A stretch of 64,000 nt of DNA from GCA-003244245 sp963712995 (GCA_963712995.1 CAVQKH010000019.1:1-64000), one strand, 5' to 3'; positions 1-8,712 are shown, numbered from the stretch's first letter. The notes: generated from the sequence alone by a model not told the origin. A program made the numbers and translations.

Positions 1-198
1 CCAGTTGCGCTGAGTGGCCGTATCGAGACATCCGGGGCAGTAGGTGACCTCGCACTCACACTCATCCGGGCAGCGGGTGCTCGGCAGGCCCGACGCGTCG
101 ATCGGCTCACCGCACAGCGCGAGGTAACCCCCGTACCGGTAGCCCTCGGCCAGCGCCTCATCGGCGCAGAGCAGGTGAACGCTTCGCGGCGCGCTCAC
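1..198 (-). CDS. Small Cys-rich protein, C-terminus cut by window edge
   Basis: Reading leftward from a GTG at 198, the frame is open to the window edge (about 66 codons). The start overlaps the stop of the upstream gene as GTGA, so the two are translationally coupled. The visible part holds at least six cysteines, with CECEVTYCPGC near the edge, which suggests a small zinc-ribbon-like fold. I do not recognise a family. It appears to be the third gene of a unit with the 76-residue protein and the XRE regulator upstream. Confidence 0.55.
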   Translation of the reverse strand, partial: MSAPRSVHLLCADEALAEGYRYGGYLALCGEPIDASGLPSTRCPDECECEVTYCPGCLDTATQRNW

Positions 199-425
199 CC
201 CAGCCACTCCGTGAGCTGGTCCCACACCGCGGTGGCCTCGGTCTCATCCAGCTCGATCACACACGCACCGGTGGCATGCGGATCGAGCGTGATACGTCCG
301 CCGACCTTGGTCATCACCAGGTTGGTGAACCCTCGCGACCCGCCATGCTTCGTGCAGGTCGCCTGGATCACCTTGCGGGTTCTGACCGGCTTGGTCGCCG
401 CAACATCATGGGTGTCGTTGGTCAC
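195..425 (-). CDS. Small hypothetical protein (76 aa)
   Basis: A short acidic/basic protein ending in an EATAVWDQLTEWLG segment, with no membrane segment or recognisable catalytic motif. It lies 73 nt downstream of the XRE regulator gene on the same strand and overlaps the next gene by GTGA, so all three probably form one transcript. Small genes of this kind often follow HTH/TPR regulators in actinomycetes. The function is unknown. Confidence 0.6.
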   Translation of the reverse strand: MTNDTHDVAATKPVRTRKVIQATCTKHGGSRGFTNLVMTKVGGRITLDPHATGACVIELDETEATAVWDQLTEWLG

Positions 426-498
426 GATGACGACCGTGAACGATCACCAGCAGCGAATGTCCAGCAGACGGGACGTTCCCCCAACTCCCCCCAATGGG

Positions 499-1707
499 CT
501 ATACGGGCAGGCCCGCCCGGTAGGCCATCCTCCGAAGCTGCTGCCCGGCCGGGGAGTCCCGGCGCGACCGTGCGAGCAACACGGCGATCACCTCACGGGC
601 AAGTGGATTGCGGTACACGCGGCGCGGCGAGATCTTCTCCGCCCGCAGCAGCGCCATCACCGCGTCGTCGTGGCGTCCCCGCAGCCGGGCCAGCGCCTGC
701 CCATAGTTCACCCAGTACATGGCTTGGCTCCCCCGGAGGGGATGCGACTCTGGGTGCAGGCCCTCCGCGATGGCGGCCGCACGCTCGTAGTCACCGGTCT
801 CCAACGTTGTGCGCACCCGCCACTGTCCGGTTTCCTGGGGACCGAACCCCATCCAGTAGGCGTTGCCCTGCCCGGTGTGCTCGGCCAGCTCTGCGGCGTG
901 ATCCAACGGGCCACCGACGTCACTGGGCCGGCCGCCGGCCGCAGCCAGAAACGACCGGCACAGCGAGAGCATGCCCGCAACCTGCATCGACTCCGGGCTG
1001 TTCGTCGGTACGGTCACCGAGTCCAGCTCGGCCTGCGCGAGATCGAACTCGCCCGCGGAGAGCATCACGTGCAGTCCTCCCCAGGTGGCGAGGCCCAGCG
1101 CGGTCGGGGTGTCACGGTGCTGGGCCGCCTGATGAGCCAGCTGAGCAGCTTGCGCCCGCAGATCCAGCGGCGCACCCGCGACCCGCAGCGACCCGGTGGT
1201 GGCTCCCGAATGCAGCAGCACTGCCAAGTCAAGCAGCTCGGCGACGTCCCGCCCGGCCGCGATGCTGGTGTGCAGATCCCGGATCAGACCCGGTAGCGTC
1301 GCGCTGACCTCGCTGTCCTGCCGACAGCTGTAGTGCGCACCCAGCATCGCCATGACCCTGGCCCGCAGCGCGTCCAGCGGAACAACCTGCCCGCCTGGCC
1401 GATTGCGACCGACCGCTATCAGTGCGCTGCGCACCGCCTCCACCGCAGAATCGGTCTCCCCATTAGCCGGTGCCGGCACCGGCAGCCTCATCAGCTCACC
1501 CGGGGCAATCTGCAGCGCGTTGGCCAGGGCCACGATCTCCGAGATGCTGTCGAGCGCGATCTCTCCGCGCTCGATGAGGGACAGCTTCGACTTGCTCATC
1601 CCCGCCAGTCCAGCGATCACCCGCAATCCCTTCTTCCGGGAATTGCGAATCTGGCGCAGCCGGGCACCGATCGTCCGCGCGTCCTCAATGTCCACCGAGA
1701 GCACCAC
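499..1707 (-). CDS. XRE-family transcriptional regulator with C-terminal TPR-like region
   Basis: A 402-residue protein. Residues about 10-70 form a Cro/C1-type helix-turn-helix (ARLRQIRNSRKKGLRVIAGL...SKSKLSLIERGE). The remaining ~320 residues are alanine/leucine-rich helical repeats resembling the TPR bundles of actinobacterial XRE regulators, where this part usually senses a ligand or peptide. No catalytic motif is seen. It heads a leftward unit with two small genes. The likely role is a DNA-binding regulator of its own operon; the target cannot be inferred. Confidence 0.85.
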   Translation of the reverse strand: MVLSVDIEDARTIGARLRQIRNSRKKGLRVIAGLAGMSKSKLSLIERGEIALDSISEIVALANALQIAPGELMRLPVPAPANGETDSAVEAVRSALIAVGRNRPGGQVVPLDALRARVMAMLGAHYSCRQDSEVSATLPGLIRDLHTSIAAGRDVAELLDLAVLLHSGATTGSLRVAGAPLDLRAQAAQLAHQAAQHRDTPTALGLATWGGLHVMLSAGEFDLAQAELDSVTVPTNSPESMQVAGMLSLCRSFLAAAGGRPSDVGGPLDHAAELAEHTGQGNAYWMGFGPQETGQWRVRTTLETGDYERAAAIAEGLHPESHPLRGSQAMYWVNYGQALARLRGRHDDAVMALLRAEKISPRRVYRNPLAREVIAVLLARSRRDSPAGQQLRRMAYRAGLPV

Positions 1708-2263
1708 TCCATCGCCGAGATGATCTCCCCCCGCCGATGCCCCGGGACCGTCGCCCCGGGGCGTGTACCTCGGCGAAGAGGTAGCGACAGGCTACGCGGC
1801 CCGCACCCCTGTCCGCCGGAGCGGGCCGTTGCCACGGTGGTCGCGACCGCGACCAGCTCGGCGACCCCCAGCGGCAGCGGCGGTACGCGGTGGCTCTCGA
1901 CGTCTGCCGGGGTTGCCCAGCACGGCCCCGCGTGCCCGCAGTCACCGCATGCCGCGAGTCCACCACAGTGAGCCGACTTGCGGAAATGAAGATCCCGATT
2001 GCAGGATCAGCTCAGGTCAGAGCCACTATTTTGCAAGATCACCGGTAGTGGGCAGACCGGACGTTTCAGCTACCGGGTCCTACCGGGTAGTGGCTGACAG
2101 CGAGTCCGACTGACCGACCACCGCGCTCGGCGTCGGAGATCACCAGCGTTCGACCCGGTGCTGGTGCTCAGTTGGCCCTGGCGAACGTCGGGGGCCACAG
2201 GCGGGCACTGACCGGCGTGTCGGTATCGACTACGGTGCACTGCGGCAGCAGCTCCGGCAACCC
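1708..2263. other. Intergenic, no supported gene
   Basis: About 555 bases between the divergently transcribed XRE gene and the HicA-like gene. Several frames are open, but none has a recognisable protein or a good ribosome-binding site. The stretch 2060-2095 contains a short direct repeat of ctaccgggt. Promoters of both flanking units are presumably here. Confidence 0.4.
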
Positions 2264-2530
2264 GTGGGCACCCTGAGCACGATCAACGACCTACCGGGAA
2301 GTGGGATGGGTTACTGGCGCCGGCATCCCCGCAAGGACCTTGAGGACGTTCTCGTCGTCTTCCACCAAGCGGGGTGGCTGATCGAGGACACCGGCACGTA
2401 CTATCGGGTGAAATGCTCCTGCGGGAGCCACCAGCGATCGATCCACCTCACTCCGAGCAATCCCCGTTACGGCCAGCAGGCGTTAAGTTGGATGAGACGG
2501 CAGCCATGCGTGACCTCAGGAGGTGCGTGA
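2264..2530 (+). CDS. HicA-like small protein (possible mRNA-interferase toxin)
   Basis: An 88-residue product. The segment WRRHPRKDLEDVLVVFHQAGW followed by CSCGSHQRSIHLTPSNP matches the HicA double-stranded-RNA-binding-like fold. In that family an amphipathic helix precedes a strand carrying the GSH catalytic histidine. Starts are possible at GTG 2264 or at ATG 2306, which begins nearer the conserved part. The stop overlaps the next start (TGATG), so the two genes are coupled. Family membership rests on motif pattern; toxicity is inferred. Confidence 0.55.
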   Translation: MGTLSTINDLPGSGMGYWRRHPRKDLEDVLVVFHQAGWLIEDTGTYYRVKCSCGSHQRSIHLTPSNPRYGQQALSWMRRQPCVTSGGA

Positions 2531-2871
2531 TGACGGTCGGCATATTCATCCACTGGACGTTCACCTTCGGGGGGCACGCGGACCTCTTCGAGCACGCCGA
2601 CGCGGTGGCTGCGGCGTTGCTGGAGCAGGAGCGGTGCACCCCCGCGGTCGTGGACTCGGCAGTGTCCGCCGACCGCGGTGCACGGGTTATGGAGATCGAG
2701 GTGACCGTGCAAGCCTCCTCGGAGGACGAGGCCATCGCGGTCGGGCAAGCCGCGATCCGATCCGCGGTCCACGCGGCCGGGGGCGGGACCGCGAACTGGC
2801 CAAGCCACGACGATCTCGTGTCGCTACTGCCGACCGATCTGCGGACAACGCGGGTGACGTCTGACGCCTAA
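2530..2871 (+). CDS. Conserved actinobacterial protein paired with HicA-like gene
   Basis: A 113-residue protein starting at ATG 2530, 6 nt after a strong AGGAGG and overlapping the upstream stop. It is a mixed alpha/beta protein (FIHWTFTFGGHADLF...VMEIEVTVQASSEDEAIAVG) without membrane segments or a DNA-binding motif. Because the gene follows and overlaps a HicA-like gene it could be the neutralising partner, but it does not look like the HicB antitoxin. The pair may be a variant two-gene module. Confidence 0.6.
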   Translation: MTVGIFIHWTFTFGGHADLFEHADAVAAALLEQERCTPAVVDSAVSADRGARVMEIEVTVQASSEDEAIAVGQAAIRSAVHAAGGGTANWPSHDDLVSLLPTDLRTTRVTSDA

Positions 2872-3211
2872 CTGTTGGCGGTCGGGGGCTCGCTGCTGCG
2901 GAGCTCCGCCTCGGCTGGACCGCCCAGCAGGAACGCCAGCTCGGCATCGGAGAGCCGCCACGCTGGCCAGCGTGGCGAGCAGCACGGCGAGGTAGTTGGT
3001 CTGCCCGGGGCAGTGTGGCGGTGGGTACGTTGATTCCGGTCCAGACTCCAGCCCGGACCGCATCTGTCTACTGGGGACTCTCTCTGCTAACCGATTGCTA
3101 ACGGACGGTGCCAGATAGCACCGCACAGCACATCACGAAAGGTCCGCGTCCAGGCGGAAACACGCAGTTCAGAGGCATGGTCACCGGAATGGGGACTACC
3201 CGGTAAGACGA

Positions 3212-3244
3212 CGCTTGTGGGAGTTTAAGTCCCCCCTCGGACAC
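3212..3244 (+). other. tRNA 3'-end-like sequence, probable attachment-site half
   Basis: The stretch reads as a T-arm and acceptor 3' strand: GTGGGAG, then TTTAAGT in the loop position, then CCCCCC and TCGGACAC. No matching 5' half (expected near GTGTCCG) lies just upstream, so it is not a whole tRNA. It abuts the stop codon of a serine-recombinase C-terminal fragment, which suggests an att site left by integration at a tRNA gene. Confidence 0.45.
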
Positions 3245-3509
3245 GTGCGTTAACCACACGCGGTGATGCCGTCGCGATGACGGCTCGGTCGCGTGGTTCA
3301 CAGCGAAGCTCAAGGCCAAGCTCCTGGTAGAGCCGACTCAGGTTCTCCGGTCGGACGTCCGTCAGGGCAGCGCCTACGTCACCCAGTGAGTCGATCATCG
3401 CGTATACCTCGGCGTCGGTCAGATTCGTGGGGGTTTCGAGCTGACGGGGTAGGGCGCCGGAGGGCGCCGAATTCGGTCGGAGAGAGGTCCCGTCCTTGCG
3501 AGCCCCCAC
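3225..3509 (-). pseudogene. Serine recombinase, C-terminal fragment
   Basis: The 94-residue remnant reads LTDAEVYAMIDSLGDVGAAL... and ends ...SPRVVNARVRGGT. This is the typical tail of large actinobacterial serine recombinases, whose last codons run into the attachment core. The resolvase catalytic domain and most of the zinc-ribbon and coiled-coil region are missing. The fragment begins directly after the end of rox on the same strand, so a deletion or insertion joined them. It marks the left end of the degenerate island ending near 13.4 kb. Confidence 0.6.
3229..3244 (+). repeat. Left 16-bp direct repeat GTCCCCCCTCGGACAC
   Basis: Identical to 13383-13398 in the same orientation. The left copy is part of the tRNA 3'-end-like sequence next to the recombinase remnant. 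The two copies bound about 10.1 kb of accessory DNA and look like attL/attR remains. Confidence 0.5.
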
Positions 3510-3516
3510 TGCGCGC

Positions 3517-4944
3517 TCAGTTCGCGGGTGTGCCGAACCACTGGGGCAGTTGGTTGAGCAGGTCTTGCTGGTCGTCGCCGATCCAGGCCACGTGGCCGTC
3601 CGGCCGTAGCAGTACTGCGGGGGCGTCCAGTTCCTCGCTGAGGTCGACGATGTGGTCGACCCGGTCTGCCCAGCCCGCGGCTGAGAGTCGGCCGGTTTGG
3701 TCGAGCAGCAGTCCGCGGCCGTCGTGCATCAGTTCGTAGAGGCGTCCCTGTTTCAGTCCCACGTCCCGCATCCGCCGGCCGAGCAGGTCGTGCCCCTCGC
3801 CGAAGTCGTAGCGGATCCCGATCGCGGTGATCTTCTCGATCAGGTACCGGTTCACGTCGTCGAAGTCCATCAGTTCCGACACCAGTCGGCGCACTGCCCG
3901 GGGGCCTGGCTCGGGGGAGAGCAGTTGCATCTGCGCGCGGGTGTTGTCCAGCACGGCGGCGGCCACCGGGTGCCGTTCGGTGTGGTAGCTGTCCAGCAGC
4001 CCTTCCGGTGCCCAGCCGTTGACCTCGGCGGCCAGTTTCCAGCCGAGGTTGAACGCGTCCTGGATGCCGAGGTTGAGGCCCTGCCCGCCGGTCGGCGGGT
4101 GGATGTGCGCCGCGTCGCCGGCCAGCAGCACCCGGCCGGTCCGGTAGCGCTCGGCCAGCCGGGTGGCGTCGCCGAAGCGGGAGAGCCAGCGCGGTGAGTG
4201 CGCGCCGAAGTCGGTGCCGGCGAACACCCGCAGCTGCTGCTTGAGCTCCTCGAGGGTGGGTGGGACCGTGCGGTCCTCGGCCACCCCCTCGGCGGGCACG
4301 ATGAGGCGGTACACCCCGTCCCCGAGGGGCATGGTGCCGAACCGCAGATGGGTCTTGCGGACTTCGGCTATTACGGTGTTCAGCGTCTCCGGCGCCACGG
4401 TCAGCTCCATCTCGCCCAGCAGTGTCTCGACCCTGGTGGGCTCGCCGGGGAAGCCGACGCCGAGCAGCGTGCGCACCGTGCTGCGGCCGCCGTCGCAGCC
4501 GACGAGGTAGCGCGAGCAAAGCTGCGTGCCCTCGGCCAGCTCGACGGTCACCCCGTGGTCGTCTTGGCTCAGCCCGACCAGTTCGCAGCCGCGCCGGATC
4601 TCGACGCCGAGCTCGGTGGCGTGCTCGGTCAGCAGGCGCTCGGTGACGGTCTGCGGGATGGCGAGGACATAGGAATGTGCGGTGTCCAGCCGCTCAGGCC
4701 ACGACTTGCCGAGGCCGGCGAAGAAACCACCGACCGCGAACTGCTCGCCGAGCGCGAGGAACCGCTCCAGCAGACCGCGCTGGTCCATCACCTCGACGCT
4801 GCGCGCGTGCAGGCCGAGCGCGCGGGACTGCCCGGTCGGCTCCGGCTCCTTGTCCAGCACGAGCGCGTGCACGCCGTGCAGCCGCAACTCGCCGGCCAGC
4901 ATCAAGCCGGTCGGTCCACCGCCGGCCACGATCACGTCAATCAT
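3517..4944 (-). CDS. rox: Rifampicin monooxygenase (class A flavoprotein hydroxylase)
   Basis: A 475-residue FAD enzyme starting at ATG 4944. The N-terminal dinucleotide-binding motif is VIVAGGGPTGLMLAGEL; the mid-protein DG motif is VGCDGGRSTVR; and the GD motif GRVLLAGDAAHIHPPTGGQG binds FAD ribityl and phosphate. Length and sequence pattern (SWPERLDTAHSYVLA, RVETLLGEMELT) fit the Rox group, which hydroxylates and linearises rifamycins using NADPH and O2. It sits 14 nt downstream of a truncated glycosyltransferase remnant and behind a rifamycin-associated-element-like palindrome, so rifamycin-inducible expression is likely. Other PHBH-fold hydroxylases are less likely given the motif agreement. 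Confidence 0.88.
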   Translation of the reverse strand: MIDVIVAGGGPTGLMLAGELRLHGVHALVLDKEPEPTGQSRALGLHARSVEVMDQRGLLERFLALGEQFAVGGFFAGLGKSWPERLDTAHSYVLAIPQTVTERLLTEHATELGVEIRRGCELVGLSQDDHGVTVELAEGTQLCSRYLVGCDGGRSTVRTLLGVGFPGEPTRVETLLGEMELTVAPETLNTVIAEVRKTHLRFGTMPLGDGVYRLIVPAEGVAEDRTVPPTLEELKQQLRVFAGTDFGAHSPRWLSRFGDATRLAERYRTGRVLLAGDAAHIHPPTGGQGLNLGIQDAFNLGWKLAAEVNGWAPEGLLDSYHTERHPVAAAVLDNTRAQMQLLSPEPGPRAVRRLVSELMDFDDVNRYLIEKITAIGIRYDFGEGHDLLGRRMRDVGLKQGRLYELMHDGRGLLLDQTGRLSAAGWADRVDHIVDLSEELDAPAVLLRPDGHVAWIGDDQQDLLNQLPQWFGTPAN

Positions 4945-4957
4945 GAAAACCCCCCAT

Positions 4958-5106
4958 TCACCAAGGTTGCATGTCGGCCAGCTGCTCCGCGCAGTCCGGC
5001 GGCGCGCACACCCGCACCTCCGCACCGAGTGTCCGCAACCGCACCGCGAGACCCACCATCGGTTCGACGTCCCGCGCAACCCACACGTCGACAAGAGCAC
5101 ACGCAT
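4958..5106 (-). pseudogene. Truncated MGT-type glycosyltransferase N-terminus (probable rgt remnant)
   Basis: From ATG 5106 the product begins MRVLLSTCG. After a one-base loss (CGCGGGACGTC for CGCGGGGACGTC) another frame continues DVEPMVGLAVRLRTLGAEVR and VCAPPDCAEQLAD before stopping. This is the nucleotide-sugar-type glycosyltransferase start seen in vancomycin/macrolide and rifampin glycosyltransferases. Only about 48 codons remain; the rest was deleted up to the leader of rox. Rgt and Rox are both known rifamycin-inactivating enzymes under the same control element, so this looks like a fused resistance locus that kept the promoter. Confidence 0.6.
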
Positions 5107-5166
5107 TTCGCGAATCCCTGATTTCCGCAGGTTCTGGCCTCGGCTGGAGATTCTGCGGCACGACCC

Positions 5167-5185
5167 GGGTCTTGCCGCAAGGCCC
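5167..5185 (-). promoter_or_regulatory. Rifamycin-associated-element (RAE)-like palindrome
   Basis: On the minus strand it reads GGGCCTTGCGGCAAGACCC. As I recall the published 19-bp RAE consensus (GGGGCTTGCGGCAAGGCCC), 17 of 19 positions agree, including the CTTGCGGCAAG core palindrome. The element lies 61 nt upstream of the glycosyltransferase-remnant ATG. A possible minus-strand -10 (TATAGC, near 5198) lies just beyond it. RAEs are known to accompany rgt, rox, arr, rph and helR genes and to be needed for rifamycin induction. Confidence 0.75.
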
Positions 5186-5206
5186 CCGGTGCGCTATACG
5201 TTGAAA

Positions 5207-5236
5207 GTGGCAAGGAGTGGGTAACCTCCTTGCCAC
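5207..5236. terminator. Perfect 11-bp hairpin GTGGCAAGGAG / CTCCTTGCCAC
   Basis: Two perfect 11-base arms with an 8-base loop lie just upstream of the RAE-like element. There is no T-run on either side, so it is a hairpin terminator or transcription-insulating structure rather than a classical one. It would shield the rox unit from rightward or leftward read-through. Confidence 0.45.
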
Positions 5237-5439
5237 TGCCTTTCGTGGTCCGCTGTGGACGGACAAGCTCCTCCCGAAGCGGTGACGCGCCGCGCACGGC
5301 GATGCCGCCCCCAGCGGAACACACCCGGGGCTCATCCCTCCTCGTCGGCGTCGGCCGGGTCGCGCAGGCCGCCGCCGGCCCGGGGTGCAGGCGCGGAAGC
5401 TGGAGCGGCCCAGCACGGTGAGGTTCGCGTGCTTGCACG

Positions 5440-5884
5440 GGCAGAGCCCGGCGACATCCTCGTTGCGCTGTTCGGCCCCAACACCGGCAGCGCCGGCAAC
5501 GTCATCGACTGGGACCTAATCGCCAAGCACTGGACCGACCTGCTGCGCACCGCGATCTCCATCCGCGAGGGCCGGGTGATCAGGACGATCACCTTGTTGC
5601 GGTACCTGTCGGAGCCGGAGCTGCGGGAGCAGATCACCGCGATCACCAACAGGGCCGAGGCGTTCCACGGCTACTCGGAATGACTGATGGTCGGCGGGAA
5701 GCTGATCGGCCACGACGACCTGGCCACCATCACCCCGTACATCACCCACACCATCCGCCGCCTCGGCGACCTGGTGCTCGACCTCGACCCGCCCGACACG
5801 GCGCCGGCGACCAGGCTGGACCTCGAACCCCGCGCCCTGTTCCCCGGCGGACCCGCCGATTTCATCTGTTGGTGTCCGCGGTGA
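5440..5884 (+). pseudogene. Tn3-family transposase (TnpA) C-terminal remnant
   Basis: Fragments of the Tn3 DDE transposase C-terminus are legible: NVIDWDLIAKHWTDLLRTAI, then RVIRTITLLRYLSEPELREQ, a stop after HGYSE, then LATITPYITHTIRRLGD. An in-frame gap removes the usual TLLRRLGNNSRKN block seen in the related remnant near 54.8 kb. Internal deletions and the stop make it non-functional. No terminal inverted repeat is identifiable. Confidence 0.75.
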
Positions 5885-6101
5885 TGTGCTCGAACAGACC
5901 CGCATGGATACGAGTGCACACCCCCTTGGCCCACGGCTCATCCAGCTCGTCGACATCGAGGGCGGCCACGTTGTTCAGCTGAACCGTGAAATCCATGATT
6001 CGCGAACTCACCAGCGGCGATCCCCAAAACCTGGGATCGCCGTTCCAATCCGCTCATACGCACAACCACGATGACCAGATTACAAATTACTAACTACTAA
6101 C

Positions 6102-6911
6102 TTGTATCTTGGTGTGGTGGGCGATGACACCTGGGTCAGGTTGGCTGACCAATTTGCCGATGAGGCTTATGCCTCAGTGAAGGGGCACGTGCGCACCCAT
6201 GTGTTGCACCAGCAGCTGCTTGAGCATCTGCCACCGCCTCCAGCGCCTGTGCTCGACGTCGGCGGCGGCGCGGGCCATCAATCGTTTCCGCTGGCCCAAG
6301 CCGGTTACGACGTAACGTTGCTTGACCCGTCGCAGGCGATGCTGGACAAAGCACAACAGCGACTCCAGCGGTTGCCTGCTGAGGCCCAGCGACGGGTGAC
6401 GCTCTTGCAGGCCGACGGCGAGAACGCCGACGAGGCGGTGAATGGCCGACGCTTCGCCGCCGTGTTGTGCCATGGCGTGCTCGGGTACCTCGAGCAACCG
6501 GAGCCGTTGATCAACCAGCTGTGCCAGTGCGCCGCCGCCGGTGGCGTGGTCTCGATCATGACGGGCAACGCCAAGGCCATGGCGGTGCGCCCCGCCTTGG
6601 AACGGCGGTGGGACGACGCCTTGGCGTCGTTCGACGCCAGAGCCGAGATTGGGGTGCTGGGAGTGCCGGGCCGAGCCGACACGGTGGAGGAACTCAGCGA
6701 GCTCATGCGGAGCCGGGGCGTGGAGCCACTGCGCTGGTACGGGGTATGGTTGTTTGTCGACTGGCTCGAGTTCAGTGGAGCCGAGTTAGACCCCAGCGAT
6801 TCAAAGCAGGTAGCGGCGACGGCCGCAGTCGAACTCGAAGCCAGCCGACGAGACCCCTACCGCCAACTCAGTCGCGTCTTTCATCTCGTGGGACGCAAAG
6901 GTCCGAGCTGA
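6102..6911 (+). CDS. SAM-dependent methyltransferase (class I)
   Basis: A 269-residue protein from TTG 6102 (GTG 6114 or 6117 is also possible). It has a Rossmann motif I, VLDVGGGAGHQSFPLA, at about residues 50-65, followed by an acidic LLDPS and a motif-II-like region around VTLLQADGEN. The layout resembles SmtA/CmoM-like methyltransferases. The substrate is unknown. The upstream 40 bases are AT-rich (tacaaattactaactactaa) and probably carry the promoter. It sits alone between two transposon remnants; a role with rifamycin resistance is not supported. Confidence 0.8.
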   Translation: MYLGVVGDDTWVRLADQFADEAYASVKGHVRTHVLHQQLLEHLPPPPAPVLDVGGGAGHQSFPLAQAGYDVTLLDPSQAMLDKAQQRLQRLPAEAQRRVTLLQADGENADEAVNGRRFAAVLCHGVLGYLEQPEPLINQLCQCAAAGGVVSIMTGNAKAMAVRPALERRWDDALASFDARAEIGVLGVPGRADTVEELSELMRSRGVEPLRWYGVWLFVDWLEFSGAELDPSDSKQVAATAAVELEASRRDPYRQLSRVFHLVGRKGPS

Positions 6912-6938
6912 CGGGGCAACAGCAGCCAAGTGCTGAAG

Positions 6939-7195
6939 TCAGCCCGCGCGTTTGCGCCGTGCCGTCGTTGAGGAGGTATGCAACCGGTAGGACTCGGTGC
7001 CGGTTTCGCGGATGTGGGTGTCGAAGGTGATGCGGTCGACAATCGCAGCGACCAGGCGAGGGTCGGGGAACACCGCTCCCCACTCACTGAACGGCAGATT
7101 GCTCGCCAACGCGGTACTCGCTCTTTCCTCGAGTTCGGTGATGATCTGGAAGAGCAGTTCGGCTCCGCGAGGTTGATCTGGACGTAGCCGAGCTC
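6939..7195 (-). pseudogene. IstB-like (IS21-family helper ATPase) C-terminal remnant
   Basis: The minus strand reads LGYVQINLAEP, then after a frame change ASNLPFSEWGAVFPD and LVAAIVDRITFDTHI, ending RRKRAG. This is the IstB tail: LGY Walker-B region, the SN sensor, then the basic C-terminus. The Walker A half and the partner transposase are missing. It abuts an integrase remnant on the other strand at about 7190, a recombination joint. Confidence 0.65.
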
Positions 7196-7737
7196 GACCG
7201 GCTCTGCCGGCGCCGCGACGTGCCGCTGTGGGAGAAGACGCTGTGGCGAATGCTCTACGAATCCACCAGCCGCGCGTCCGCGGTGCTCGCGCTGAACATC
7301 GAGGACCTGGACCTGCCCAACAAGCAGGCCCGGATTACCGCCAAGGTCGGCGACACCATGTGGATCACCTGGGGCACCGACACCGCGCACCTGCTGCCCC
7401 GCCTGATCGCCGGCCGCGACCGCGGCCCGCTGTTCCTGTCCGAGCACCGCCCCGGCCCGCACCGCCGCGCCACCACCCACCCGAAGGACATCTGCCCGGC
7501 GACCGGCCGGGCCCGGCTGGGCTACGACCGCGCTCGCATCCTGCTTGTCCACTACGGCGACGGACTGCTATTGCACCAACTCCGCCACTCCTCCGCCACC
7601 CACCTCGGCGAAGCCAACGTGATCATGGCCAAGACCGGCACAAGAACCTGCGCAGCGTCCAGCGCTACGTCCGCCCCGGCCTCGCCGCCGTCCACACCGC
7701 CACCGAAACGCTGTCCAGCCCGCGCCGACGCGGCTGA
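7185..7737 (+). pseudogene. Tyrosine recombinase/integrase catalytic-domain remnant
   Basis: The frame shows MLYESTSRASAVLALNIEDL (box I Arg), the lysine-bearing beta-hairpin (ARITAKVGDTMWI) and box II HQLRHSSATHLGE. After a frameshift near 7630 the other frame gives HKNLRSVQRYVRPG with the nucleophilic Tyr. The N-terminal SAM-like domain is absent. All catalytic residues of an XerD-like recombinase can be found, but across two frames. Confidence 0.7.
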
Positions 7738-7799
7738 CCCCGCCGACCTCCGCCAGCCCAAGATCACCCGCTCGCTGACCAGCGCCTATCGGTAACCGC

Positions 7800-8598
7800 G
7801 GCAGGCTTCTGCCGTATTCCGGCCCCGCCCCCACATAGGCGTCGCGGTCCACCGTCCCCTCGGGCAGCTCCGGATTGGAGTACACCGCCCGCTTCCACGC
7901 CGGCGGCACCAGCTTCCGGTCGATCTCACGCGGCAGCAGCCGCTTCACCGCCTCCAAGATCCGCTTACCACCGGAGGCCGCCCCCGGGGCGAGCGACTCC
8001 CCGAGCGCGGCCACGACCTCCGTGCGCGGCCCGATCTCCGTCTCCAGCGCCCGCCACATCGCGCCCGTGTCCAGGTCGGCGCCGCTCTCGACGACCAGGC
8101 CCAACTGCTCGCACCACAGCCGGAACACCCCGTCCAACATCCTCGACGCCTTCGCCACCCCGCCCCAGGCCGCCACCCAGTCCCGGTCCGTCGCCCGCCG
8201 CGCAGCGCTGATCAGCTTCACCTAAATCAGCACCGAGAACAGATCCAGCGCGTCGTCGATCACGGACACCTCCAGGTGCCGCACCACCGACGTCAACAGC
8301 GCGGTGCGCTTCGGCTCTCACACCCGGCAGCAGCACCCGATGACGCCGCAACCAGCCCACCGCCTGGTAGGCGTCCCGGATCTCCCACGCGTGCTCGTAC
8401 GCCGTCTTCGCCCGCTCGGTGTACCGGCTTTCACCACCGACGGGTCCTCGATCCGCAGCTGCGCAGCCAGGTGCTCAACGACCGACCACGGCACGTCCAG
8501 CGGATCGTTCACCAGGAACCGGCCGACGTAGCGGACGGTGTACATCTGCACCGCGAACCCCAGATGGTGAGAACCGGTAAGCCACCCTGCCACCCCCG
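7800..8598 (-). pseudogene. Tn3-family transposase (TnpA) N-terminal/middle remnant
   Basis: On the minus strand HHLGFAVQMYTVRYVGRFL, LDVPWSVVEHLAAQLRIED and VGWLRRHRVLLPGV match the N-terminal part of Tn3 transposases. A middle part follows (PPAWKRAVYSNPELPEGTVD, RDAYV). Frameshifts separate the blocks and the DDE core is missing. It is inverted relative to the C-terminal remnant at 5.4 kb, so the locus has been rearranged rather than simply deleted. Confidence 0.65.
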
Positions 8599-8712
8599 TG
8601 AATGATCAAGACTAGTGACCCGCCAACGCAACAGCACCTTGCGGTGTAATCAGTAGGCAGCCTGGCGGTTCTCTGTCCGCGTCATCCCACGCAATTTGAA
8701 GGAAGGCATCGC

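Noticed and set aside
276..1307. Long rightward frame antisense to the XRE regulator
   Set aside because: Arg/Pro/Ala-rich composition typical of a GC-rich antisense frame; the minus-strand frame has a real HTH.
1740..1960. Possible small minus-strand gene upstream of the XRE regulator
   Set aside because: One frame reads plausibly, with a few cysteines, but it has no start codon with a ribosome-binding site and no recognisable family.
3181..3244. Complete tRNA gene
   Set aside because: Only the T-arm and 3' acceptor side can be folded; no anticodon arm or 5' acceptor strand lies upstream.
3419..4519. Long frame overlapping rox in another frame
   Set aside because: Low-complexity Arg/Ala/Pro product; rox on the same strand has all flavoprotein motifs.
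4945..5106. N-terminal extension of rox to 5106
   Set aside because: The first residues of the extension are glycosyltransferase-like in part and the rest is out-of-frame noise; the start at 4944 gives the family's normal length.
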